Positions 1 through 6,458 of a stretch of DNA of 13,079 bases are shown here, piece by piece. The translations under genes were made by a program, and so were the position numbers. Source of the DNA: Acidobacteriota bacterium (lineage in GTDB: Bacteria; Acidobacteriota; Terriglobia; UBA7540); NCBI GenBank assembly GCA_021789565.1, contig JAJYJL010000076.1:1-13079 (forward strand). The letters are read 5' to 3'. Under the pieces are notes generated by a model. It was not told the DNA's origin and made no database searches. It saw only the letters and a list, made by a program, of their open reading frames with translations. Positions within the stretch are counted from its first letter, which is position 1. Each line of letters starts with the position of its first letter.

Positions 1-1695
1 CGCCTCGTGCCCGTGTTTCCAGCGTTCTTCATTTCCCGCCAGATTCCGACGCCCGCAACCTTCGGTTTCTTCCGTCCGGCAATTCTCTTCCCTGCCCGCT
101 TCCTGCAGATGGAACCCGCAACGCAGAAGGCCGTTGCGCTGCACGAGCTGCTGCACGTGGAGCGCCGCGACTGGTTGTGGAATATGTTTGAAGAACTGGT
201 GCTCACCCCGCTCTGGTTCCACCTGCCGCTCTGGTGGGTGGTGCGCAGCGCGCGCCTCAGCCGCGAGCAGGTAGTGGACGCTGAAGCCGTCCGGCGCAGC
301 AACGCCCGGCGGCCTTATCTGAAAGCCCTGCTGGAAATGGCCGGGCAAAAGCAACTGGCCGAGAGCCTGCCGGCCCCGCTTTTCCTGCGTGAAAACCAGC
401 TTGCCGAGCGGGTGGCGCTGATGATGAAGGAGGTCCACATGTCCCGCAAACGATTGACCGTTTCGATTTTGACGGCTGCCGTGACCCTGCTGATTGCGGG
501 AGCGACGCTGGTGTGGACTTTTCCGCTCAAGACTTCCGCTCCTCATGCCGAGACGTCCACCGAGGCTTCTGCTCCAGTGACACCACAGGCTCCCGGTGCC
601 ACAGACACTGCCCTGCCTGAAAACGCAGTGACGGCGGAAGGCGAGCCAGGCCGAAAGATCGGCAGGGTTTATAAAGTCGGAAAGAATGTCAGTGCACCCA
701 TACCTATCTACAAACCGGAACCGCCTTACACGCCTGAGGCAAAGAAGGCCCATCTCAACGGCACGATAGTTCTTTGGGCGGTGATCGACACCAAAGGAAA
801 GGTCGTCGAAGTTCAGGAAAAATCCAAGCCTTTAGGGAAGGGGCTGGATGAAAGCGCACTGAAAACGGTCCGAACCTGGAAGTTCAAGCCGGGGATGCGG
901 GATGAAGTCCCTGTCCCCGTGAAGGTCATGGTGGAGGTCTCCTACATATACTACGATCACAAGAAAGCGGATCCTGCCCCTCAGACTCCCGCCATCACAT
1001 CTGACCCGCAGCCCCAGGAAAGCCCGAACGCCTCCACGAATACGAACAACGACCACAATACAAACCTCAATCAGCAAAAAATCCAGCACCAGGTCGATCA
1101 GGCGATGAAGCAACTGAAGATGGCAAAGATGGCTGCTCCACAAATCGAGCAGGCAAAAATCAATCTCAAGATCGAAGAGCAAATGAAGCAGCTCCAGAAG
1201 CTGAATACACCGGAAATGCGTGAGCGGATGCAGAAGCAGATGGAGCAGCTCGCGAAGCTGAATACCCCGGAGATGCGCCAGCGATTGCAGGAGCAGATGA
1301 AGCAACTCCAGAAGCTGAGCACTCCGGAAATGCGTGAGCGGATGCAGAAGCAGATTGAGCAGCTTCAGAAAATGAACACTCCCGAAATGCGCCGGAAGTT
1401 CGAAGAGGCTACAAAGCAAGCGCAGATTGCGGGGGCCCAGAAGCTCAACAGTGCGGAAGTCCGGCAGCAGTTGAAGCAGGCCCAGGATGAGTTGCAGGCC
1501 GCTCGGAAGCAGCTTGAACAAACCCGCGAACTGTTAGAATCGGAGCGACTGGAGTTGAGGAAAAACCGCGAAGCGGCCAAACCCTTGCCCCCAGGACCGC
1601 CGAAGCCGGTTTCACCTTCGGCAAAACCGCTGCCCCCCGCGCCACCCGCTTCACCTCCGCCTTCACCGGCGCCACCGCCGTCACCACAAAATTAA
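1..1695 (+). CDS. BlaR1/M56-family metallopeptidase with TonB C-terminal domain (5' end missing)
   Basis: Membrane zinc peptidase of the BlaR1/MecR1 (M56) family. The frame is open to the left edge, so the usual N-terminal membrane helices lie outside the window; residues are counted from the GTG at base 7. The zinc motif HELLH is at residues 46-50, followed by ERRDW. A later E87-x3-D91 may supply the third ligand. A membrane helix at about 151-170 follows the peptidase domain. Residues about 228-315 match a TonB C-terminal domain (PEPPYTPEAKKA, then GTIVLWAVIDTKGKV and LKTVRTWKFKPG). Residues about 355-530 are a charged coiled coil with four 19-residue repeats plus one degenerate copy, and the tail is proline-rich. 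BlaR1 proteins normally sense a signal and cleave a BlaI-type repressor, whose gene would lie upstream and is not visible. The ligand and target here are unknown. The family is secure; the role of the TonB part is inference. Confidence 0.88.
   Translation, partial: RLVPVFPAFFISRQIPTPATFGFFRPAILFPARFLQMEPATQKAVALHELLHVERRDWLWNMFEELVLTPLWFHLPLWWVVRSARLSREQVVDAEAVRRSNARRPYLKALLEMAGQKQLAESLPAPLFLRENQLAERVALMMKEVHMSRKRLTVSILTAAVTLLIAGATLVWTFPLKTSAPHAETSTEASAPVTPQAPGATDTALPENAVTAEGEPGRKIGRVYKVGKNVSAPIPIYKPEPPYTPEAKKAHLNGTIVLWAVIDTKGKVVEVQEKSKPLGKGLDESALKTVRTWKFKPGMRDEVPVPVKVMVEVSYIYYDHKKADPAPQTPAITSDPQPQESPNASTNTNNDHNTNLNQQKIQHQVDQAMKQLKMAKMAAPQIEQAKINLKIEEQMKQLQKLNTPEMRERMQKQMEQLAKLNTPEMRQRLQEQMKQLQKLSTPEMRERMQKQIEQLQKMNTPEMRRKFEEATKQAQIAGAQKLNSAEVRQQLKQAQDELQAARKQLEQTRELLESERLELRKNREAAKPLPPGPPKPVSPSAKPLPPAPPASPPPSPAPPPSPQN
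1201..1500 (+). repeat. 57-bp in-frame tandem repeat (four copies plus one degenerate) in the M56-TonB gene
   Basis: Four head-to-tail 57-base units start at 1201, 1258, 1315 and 1372. Each encodes 19 residues of the pattern (L/M)(N/S)TPEMR followed by a Gln/Glu/Lys-rich stretch. A fifth, diverged unit (LNSAEVRQQLKQAQ) starts at 1444 after a 15-base spacer. The units differ by several substitutions, so the expansion is not very recent. The encoded segment should form a long alpha-helical rod. Confidence 0.85.
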
Positions 1696-1769
1696 CAACC
1701 GGATGTAAGCACAGCAGTCCGTGGAGCCGCGCAACGTGCGCCAATGCAGCACGGCTCGGGGGAGTTTGC

Positions 1770-2633
1770 CTAATCAAAAACGGCAGTCTTGTTGCTGTAG
1801 ACCAGGACGCGGTGTTCCAGGTGGGCGCGCACGGCCCGGGCCAGGACCACTCTTTCCAGGTCGCGTCCTTTGCGAATGAGGTCCTGGACGGAATCGCGGT
1901 GGCTGATTCGAGCAGCGTCCTGGGAAATGATGGGGCCGCCGTCGAGCTCCGCGGTGACGTAATGGCTGGTGGCTCCAATCAGCTTGACGCCTCGCCGGTA
2001 GGCCTGATGGTAGGGACGGGGTCCGGCAAAAGCCGGAAGAAACGAATGGTGAATGTTGATGATGCAGTTCGGGTAATGCCGCACAAAATCTTCCGTAAGG
2101 ATTTGCATATAGCGGGCCAGCACGATGAGGCTGATGTTGCGACGCTCCAGTTCCGCACGCACGGCATTTCCCTGCGCACTTTTGTTTTCCGCAGTTACGG
2201 GGTATACCAGGAATTCCAGCCCATGGCTTTCCACAAGGTTCCGCAAATCCGGATGATTGCTGACCACCAGGGAAAAATCGGCCGCGAGTTCGCCCGCCTG
2301 GCATCGGTAAAGCAGGTCCTGCAGGCGGTGGTCATATTTGGAGACGAAGATGGCCCCACGGGGTCGTTCATCGGAGAAATGCATTTGCCAGTTGAACGCA
2401 AGCTCACGCGCCAGCGGCTGTAGCGCAGTTCGGATCGAATCGCGCTCAAGATTGAACCCCCCCAGGTCCCACTCGATGCGCATCAGGAACAGGCCCACCT
2501 CGTCGTCAATGTGCTCGTCGGCGTGCAGGATGTTCCCATTGTTCTTGAAAACAAAATCGGAAATACGTGCCACCAGACCTCTCCGGTCGGGGCATGAAAT
2601 CAGCAGAATGGCGTGCGGGATCCCTGATGTCAT
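1770..2633 (-). CDS. purU: Formyltetrahydrofolate deformylase
   Basis: Cytosolic enzyme that hydrolyses 10-formyltetrahydrofolate to formate and tetrahydrofolate. It balances the one-carbon pool and can supply formate for PurT-dependent purine synthesis. The 287 residues match the usual family length. An N-terminal ACT domain (about residues 6-85, starting AILLISCPDRRGLVARI) is followed by a formyltransferase-fold catalytic domain (about 92-285). The catalytic triad known from the PurN/PurU fold is visible: N193 and H195 in NIHHSFLP, and D231 in ELDGGPII. The ATG at 2633 places the ACT domain at the expected distance, although no strong Shine-Dalgarno sequence precedes it. The gene converges on the M56 peptidase gene with a 74-base gap and is divergent from the phosphatase gene. 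Alternative: none serious; the ACT domain separates it from PurN. Confidence 0.96.
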   Translation of the reverse strand: MTSGIPHAILLISCPDRRGLVARISDFVFKNNGNILHADEHIDDEVGLFLMRIEWDLGGFNLERDSIRTALQPLARELAFNWQMHFSDERPRGAIFVSKYDHRLQDLLYRCQAGELAADFSLVVSNHPDLRNLVESHGLEFLVYPVTAENKSAQGNAVRAELERRNISLIVLARYMQILTEDFVRHYPNCIINIHHSFLPAFAGPRPYHQAYRRGVKLIGATSHYVTAELDGGPIISQDAARISHRDSVQDLIRKGRDLERVVLARAVRAHLEHRVLVYSNKTAVFD

Positions 2634-2771
2634 GGGGACGATCTTACCACGCGAGCATCAGACAGCGCACTTCGCGGAGGGTTATGATTCACTTCAGTCC
2701 TGCGCTTTGCGGGGTGGATAAGTCTGCGAGCTTTGATCAAAACCTGCGAAACTGTTGGCGTGCCAGCGGCG

Positions 2772-2777
2772 TATAAT
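2772..2777 (+). promoter_or_regulatory. Candidate -10 element of the phosphatase gene promoter
   Basis: A perfect TATAAT lies about 75 bases upstream of the phosphatase start, in the divergent gap to purU. The matching -35 position (AAACTG, 2749-2754, 17-base spacing) is a poor match, so the call rests on the -10 and its location only. Confidence 0.35.
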
Positions 2778-2850
2778 CAAGTGCAACGGCGGTCTCGTTC
2801 AGCAACAGGAAGAGGCCGGGCGCGAGACGTTCCGGCAAGTTTTCACTTAA

Positions 2851-3962
2851 ATGATGCGACGGCTGAGGGACTTCTGGCAGCGGGTGAGCGAAGGTCTGGA
2901 GATTCGGGTCCTGTGGACGCAGTTTTTCTCGGAAGCCAAAGACAGCTACACCCTCTATGGCCGCGAGGTTGACTGGGACGCGCTGAAGCGCGAGTCGCGT
3001 TTCCGACGATTTTGCAAGAGCTGCAGCGCGCTGTTCTGGGCCATGCTCCTGAAGCTTTCTCCGGCCCGGCGCGTTTTTCTGCTGATCGCGCTGCTGCTGG
3101 GAATCCTCTCACTCCCCCAAGGGAACGGCGGCCAGGGTGGATCACGAGTTTCTCCTCTGCTTCCGATGGCCATGTTGATATTCCTGCTGGCGATGGAACT
3201 GGCCGACCGCGTGATCATGAGGCGCGACCTCGAGATCGCCCGCGAAATCCAGCACTGGCTGGCTCCGAACACTCCGCCGCGCGTGCCAGGGCTTGACCTT
3301 GCCTTCAGCTCTCAGCCTGCCAACACGGTGGGCGGCGACTACTACGACGCCTTTGCGCTCGATCCGGACCAGCCGCCGGGCAAGGATAATCCCTTGTTGC
3401 TGGTGGTTGCGGACGTGGCGGGCAAGAGCGTTCCGGCAGCGTTGCTGATGGCTACGTTCCACGCCAGCCTGCGCTCCGTGGCTTCGCCGGCCGCCTCATT
3501 GACAGAGATCGTCAAGCGCATGAACCGCTATTGCTGCGCCCATAGTCTGGATGGCCGGCGCTTTACCACGGCGTTCTTGCTGAATATGATCCTGCCAGAC
3601 GGGTGCTCGCCTATGTGCGTGCGGGACACAATGCGCCTTTCCTCGTGCGAGCTTCAGGACAATTCGAGCGTCTGGATGACGGCGACCTTCCCCTGGGAAT
3701 CGACCGGAACGCGCCCTATCTTTCCACCGAGATTACGCTTGCTGCCGGCGACCTGCTGCTGATTTATTCCGACGGGCTGATCGAAGCGGTGAACGAGCGT
3801 GAAGAAGAATTCGGCGAGCGGCAGGTCATTGATCTTCTGAAGACCTCTCCGCGGGAGAGCGCCGAAGGCACTTTGCAGCGATTGCTCACAAGCGTCCGTG
3901 CCTTTACCGGCCAGCGCCGCCAATACGATGACATGACGGCCTTTGTTGTCCGCGCCACTTGA
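2851..3962 (+). CDS. SpoIIE/RsbU-type PP2C serine phosphatase, interrupted by a -1 frameshift
   Basis: Membrane-anchored phosphatase of the SpoIIE/RsbU family, which typically dephosphorylates anti-sigma-factor antagonists in partner-switching stress pathways. Two hydrophobic helices lie at about residues 73-90 and 102-118. A linker with REIQ leads into the PP2C domain: GGDYYD (161-166), ADVAGKS (187-193), then in the next frame YVRAGHN, IYSDGLIEAVN and YDDMTAFVVR. The acidic metal-binding residues are therefore all encoded. The frame breaks at about 3579: the first frame runs on as unrelated residues to 3762, while the true continuation resumes with GCT at 3579 and ends at 3962. Adding one G (TTG GCT) restores one protein of about 370 residues. 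No canonical slippery heptamer is present, so this is either an assembly error or a recent inactivating deletion. No partner antagonist gene is visible. The ATG at 2851 follows an in-frame stop; 2854 is equally possible. Confidence 0.88.
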
Positions 3963-4017
3963 ACGGACGCTCCAGCCACACGCTGGCCACCCAGGGACTT
4001 TCGACAATCCAAGGCGA

Positions 4018-4376
4018 GGTCTCTCCCTGAAAGGCACTATCCCCCATTAGGCCAGCATCTATCCATTGCAAACGCACGGCTGCGTCCGGCTGCTGCCGGG
4101 AAATATCGCCACCTTTCTTGAGAAGGCCCCCATCAGGACCCCGTCAAGATTGTGTTCGAACCCGCTCTGCCGGCCCGCCTGCCGGGCGTTGTTCATTACC
4201 TTTAAGTCCACCCGGACATCTGCAGGAAAGCGGAAAATCCCCTCACCGCCGCCCAACAGATGGCAGCGGCCGCTGGCGCCGAATCCATGATAGACTGGCG
4301 GGAAGTCCGAAGGGCAATTCGGGAGCAACGCGGACTGGTTGAAAATGTAAGCCTGCCTGCAGTCCAGGCACCCTGA
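4018..4376 (+). pseudogene. Decayed L,D-transpeptidase (YkuD domain), 3' part
   Basis: Remnant of a YkuD-type L,D-transpeptidase, a periplasmic enzyme that makes 3-3 peptidoglycan cross-links or attaches proteins to the wall. From 4051 the translation reads ASIYPLQTHGCVRLLP, the catalytic motif with His (4075-4077) and Cys (4081-4083) intact, then IATFLEKAP. The frame shifts at about 4142; the next frame continues the family pattern with VKIVFEPAL and, after a TAA at 4203-4205, VHPD, AENPL and a helical tail ending at TGA 4374-4376. A TAG at 4048-4050 interrupts the frame just before the motif. GLSLKGT at 4018-4038 probably belongs to the same domain, with a few residues lost. The N-terminal half is missing. 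Two stops plus a frameshift make this a genuine pseudogene. It lies immediately upstream of a YcbK/MepK-like frame, with the two only 8 bases apart. Confidence 0.75.
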
Positions 4377-4384
4377 GGGACTTC

Positions 4385-4675
4385 ATGGAGAATGTTGTAC
4401 GCCAGGGCCCTGCCGGCCGTTGCCGAGTCGTGAATCGTCGCGATTTCATCCGGCTGGGATCGGTTGCGGCGGCCGCGCGCAGAATGCACATCGAGGACAA
4501 AGCAGTGGACAACCGCATCCCAGGATGCCGCTTGACTTCCCTGCAACAGGGCGCCCTGCCGCTGCACGACGGCGGCGTGGGAATCTATCCCGTCTCCGAT
4601 TTTGTTCACGTCAACGCGGGCCGGGTGCGGCGCTGGAGATTCCCTGCAACGGCGCGACACGCCAGACCATCTTAA
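4385..4675 (+). pseudogene. Shortened YcbK/MepK-like (DUF882, M15 fold) peptidase remnant
   Basis: An open frame of 96 codons whose C-terminal half closely follows the DUF882/YcbK family, murein endopeptidases related to M15 (E. coli MepK). Visible are HIEDKAVD (H35, D42), RIPGCRL, then GGVGIYPVSDFVHVNAGR (H75) and RRW. These are the three expected zinc ligands in the expected order and spacing. Family members are about 180 residues long; here the central part, including the SGYRS region, is absent. Instead, NRRDFIRLGSVAAAA (residues 17-31), which resembles a Tat signal, directly precedes the zinc-binding part, as if about 90 residues were deleted. A GAGGGA lies 4 bases before the ATG and overlaps the stop of the transpeptidase remnant. 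Some family members are Tat-exported, so the twin-arginine match may be original. Function is very probably lost; a short expressed protein cannot be excluded. Confidence 0.6.
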
Positions 4676-4767
4676 CAAACGGTTGAGCGCTTTACGGGCA
4701 CTGGAGTTTCCCGGTTCGCCGGGGCGTTTATCCAGTTACAATTCCAACAAGAGCAGGAGTGCAAGCG

Positions 4768-5673
4768 ATGGCAGACGAAAAAACGATTCTGGTAACAGGA
4801 GCAACTGGCGCGCAGGGAGGCAGCGTCGTTCGGCATCTGCTGAAGGGCGGCAAGTTCAAGGTTCGGTGCCTGACCCGAAAGTCGGAGTCGGAAAGGGCCA
4901 CCGCGCTGGTGCAAGCCGGCGCGGAAACCGTTCGCGGCGACCTCGGCGACGCGGAAAGCCTCAAGGCGGCAATGAAAGACTGCTATGGAGTATTCGGCGT
5001 GACCAATTTCTGGGAACATTTCGAAAAGGAGGCCTTCCATGGAAAGAACCTGATTGATGCTGTAAAAGAATCAGAGGTCAGGCATTTTGTCTTCAGCACT
5101 CTCCCTCCCGCACAAAAACTTTCGCAGGGGAAACTCGAGGTTCCTCACTTCGACCTGAAAGCCAGAATGGAAGAGTACGCGCGCAGCCTTAAACTGCCCG
5201 CCACCTACGCGCACGTGGCCTTTTATTATGAGAACTTTCTCGATTTTTTTCCGCCCAAACTGCAGGAAGACGGATCGTACCTCTTCGGATTCCCACAAGG
5301 AGACACGCCTCTGGCTGCGGTCAGCGTGGAAGACGTAGGCGGTGTGGTTGCCACAATTTTCGACCGGCTTGAAGAATTCCGCGACCAGACCGTGGGAATT
5401 GTGGGCGACGACCTGCCTTGCGGCACGTATGCCGGGATTATGTCACGCGTGCTCGGCAAGAAAATCATCTACCGCTACATCCCTCGCGAAGTTTTTGCCA
5501 AACTGGGCTTTCCAGGCGCCGAAGACCTGGCCAACATGTTCGAGTACAACCGGCTGTTTATTCCCAATCGGCAGGCCGACCTCGAACAGTCCCTGGCACT
5601 CTATCCGGAGATACAGCGTTTCGAGCCCTGGGTCGAGGCCAACAAAGACAGGTTTGCCGCCATCCTCAAATGA
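4768..5673 (+). CDS. NmrA-like NAD(P)-binding family protein (atypical SDR)
   Basis: A 301-residue cytosolic Rossmann-fold protein of the NmrA-like atypical short-chain dehydrogenase group. The N-terminus carries the dinucleotide-binding motif VTGATGAQGG (residues 9-18). Next come RCLTRK at the end of beta-2, where NADP selectivity is set, and RGDLGDAESL. The later FVFSTLPP, YENFLDFFPP and VSVEDVGGVV segments are typical of the family, and length is normal. Members act as redox sensors that bind NAD(P) and partner proteins, or as NAD(P)H-dependent reductases; the sequence does not show which. The start is set at ATG 4768 because AGGAG (4755-4759) lies 8 bases upstream; the in-frame GTG at 4759 would overlap that ribosome-binding site. 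A weak TACAAT (4737-4742) could be a -10. It stands alone, converging on queF with a 36-base gap that shows no clear terminator. Confidence 0.88.
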   Translation: MADEKTILVTGATGAQGGSVVRHLLKGGKFKVRCLTRKSESERATALVQAGAETVRGDLGDAESLKAAMKDCYGVFGVTNFWEHFEKEAFHGKNLIDAVKESEVRHFVFSTLPPAQKLSQGKLEVPHFDLKARMEEYARSLKLPATYAHVAFYYENFLDFFPPKLQEDGSYLFGFPQGDTPLAAVSVEDVGGVVATIFDRLEEFRDQTVGIVGDDLPCGTYAGIMSRVLGKKIIYRYIPREVFAKLGFPGAEDLANMFEYNRLFIPNRQADLEQSLALYPEIQRFEPWVEANKDRFAAILK

Positions 5674-5709
5674 GGTCCCCGGGCTTCCGGAATGTCCGAG
5701 AAACATTCT

Positions 5710-6117
5710 TCACCGCGATTTGCGGGGAAAACGAGCCTCAACCATGGTGTGCATGCCGCCCCGGGTTGCGAACTCACCGCGGACGACCGCCCACTTGGGG
5801 CGGCACGCCCGGGCAGCATCATCAAGGATGCGATTGACGGCATTCTCATAGAAGATACCCAGGTTTCGGTAGGCAAGAATGTAGTATTTCAGCGACTTGA
5901 GTTCCAGACAAAGCTTGTCAGGAAGATAATGGATGGTGACGGTTCCAAAGTCCGGCAAATGGGTGCGGGGACAGATTGATGTGTATTCCGGAATCGTGAT
6001 GGTGATTTCGTAGCCCCGGTAATTGTTCTCCCAGGTCTCAATCTCAGGCAGGTTCGCCGACACTCCGGAAGCCGCATGTTGCGGCGTGTACTTGCGCTCG
6101 CTCTTCTTCTTGGGCAT
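5710..6117 (-). CDS. queF: NADPH-dependent 7-cyano-7-deazaguanine (preQ0) reductase
   Basis: Cytosolic nitrile reductase that converts preQ0 to preQ1 with NADPH, the last step before preQ1 is inserted into tRNA for queuosine synthesis. At 135 residues it belongs to the short, unimodular QueF type with a T-fold. The catalytic cysteine is C49 in SICPRTHLPDFGT, with the conserved aspartate D56. The QueF motif is seen as LELKSLKYYILAYRN (71-85). GIFYEN (87-92) follows, with E91 as the conserved substrate-binding glutamate; Tyr replaces the His often seen before it. The C-terminus KWAVVRGEFATRGG fits the family. The start ATG at 6117 has a strong AGGAGAGG about 7 bases upstream. No other queuosine genes are in the window. 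I looked for a preQ1 riboswitch in the leader and saw none. Confidence 0.95.
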   Translation of the reverse strand: MPKKKSERKYTPQHAASGVSANLPEIETWENNYRGYEITITIPEYTSICPRTHLPDFGTVTIHYLPDKLCLELKSLKYYILAYRNLGIFYENAVNRILDDAARACRPKWAVVRGEFATRGGMHTMVEARFPRKSR

Positions 6118-6240
6118 GATATGGCCTCTCCTATCGACAAAGTTGCGCTTAAATCATTAGTTTACTACACGAAGAAATATCAGGGCACGCCTGGCGGCTG
6201 ATGGCGGCCACCGGGAGGCCATCCCTAAAATCACTTGGTC

Positions 6241-6261
6241 CTTGAGTGGTAATCTGTCAAG
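6241..6261 (+). promoter_or_regulatory. HAIR-like operator (HspR-binding inverted repeat)
   Basis: CTTGAGT-N7-TGTCAAG matches the known HspR-associated inverted repeat CTTGAGT-N7-ACTCAAG in all seven left-arm bases and in the last five of the right arm. It sits 2 bases upstream of a candidate -35 hexamer of dnaK, the place expected for a repressor site, and an HspR-type regulator is encoded at 10102-10515. HspR usually represses with DnaK as corepressor. Binding here is inferred, not shown. Confidence 0.7.
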
Positions 6262-6263
6262 GA

Positions 6264-6291
6264 TTGTAAAACGGTCTAGCCCATGTATAAT
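6264..6291 (+). promoter_or_regulatory. Upstream dnaK promoter next to the HAIR site
   Basis: TTGTAA (6264-6269), a 16-base spacer and a perfect TATAAT (6286-6291) form a sigma-70-type promoter. The HAIR-like repeat ends 2 bases before its -35, so this is the promoter most likely to be repressed by HspR. Confidence 0.6.
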
Positions 6292-6310
6292 AATGGCTTA
6301 TAAATATATA

Positions 6311-6339
6311 TTGACAATAATACACTAAGACTTTATTAT
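6311..6339 (+). promoter_or_regulatory. Downstream dnaK promoter, near-consensus sigma-70
   Basis: Perfect TTGACA (6311-6316), a 17-base spacer and TATTAT (6334-6339) form a strong housekeeping promoter. The AT-rich TTATAAATATATA just upstream could act as an UP element. Transcription would start near 6346, giving a leader of about 110 bases before dnaK. Confidence 0.72.
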
Positions 6340-6458
6340 ATGCTGGAACTAAAATAACGGTTATGCATCTAAGCTTAGTGTGGATATAAGGCAAGTGAGC
6401 AGGAATTTCATGAAGGAGTCGACCGGACTTTTCAAGTTTCTTAACGGAGGCATCCGCA

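Larger units (their letters stand above)
6118..6458. other. Divergent queF/dnaK regulatory region
   Basis: This 341-base gap contains no gene. It is AT-rich at 6280-6360, unlike its surroundings. On the + strand it holds a HAIR-like operator, two sigma-70-type promoters for dnaK and a strong dnaK ribosome-binding site (GGAGG, 6446-6450). The queF side contains a possible hairpin (GATGGC 6200-6205 with GCCATC 6218-6223, a second GGCC pair inside) that could form in the queF leader. No convincing queF promoter was identified. Confidence 0.7.

Noticed and set aside
832..1521. Long minus-strand frame (229 codons), leucine- and histidine-rich
   Set aside because: It is the antisense of the repeat-rich coiled coil of the M56-TonB gene; its own 'repeats' are a consequence of that gene, and it resembles no family.
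1724..1757. GAGCCG...CGGCTC inverted repeat between the M56 gene and purU as a bidirectional terminator
   Set aside because: The stem is only 6 pairs with a 22-base loop, and no T-run follows on either strand.
1812..2423. Plus-strand frame of 203 codons opposite purU
   Set aside because: It lies entirely antisense to a gene with a clear ACT domain and catalytic residues, and the translation matches nothing known to me.
3574..3584. Programmed -1 ribosomal frameshift in the phosphatase gene
   Set aside because: No X-XXY-YYZ slippery heptamer is visible; a lost base explains the data more simply. It is kept only as an open question in the findings.
4202..4678. Minus-strand frame of 158 codons
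   Set aside because: The plus strand of the same stretch carries recognisable transpeptidase and YcbK-like motifs, so this is an antisense shadow.
5896..5902. Second CTTGAGT, a possible HAIR half-site
   Set aside because: It lies inside queF coding sequence and no ACTCAAG-like arm follows at 7 bases spacing.
6118..6240. preQ1 riboswitch in the queF leader
   Set aside because: The minus strand has an AAACTAA but no preceding matching stem-loop in the order of a preQ1-I aptamer; the only hairpin is a plain GATGGC/GCCATC stem.
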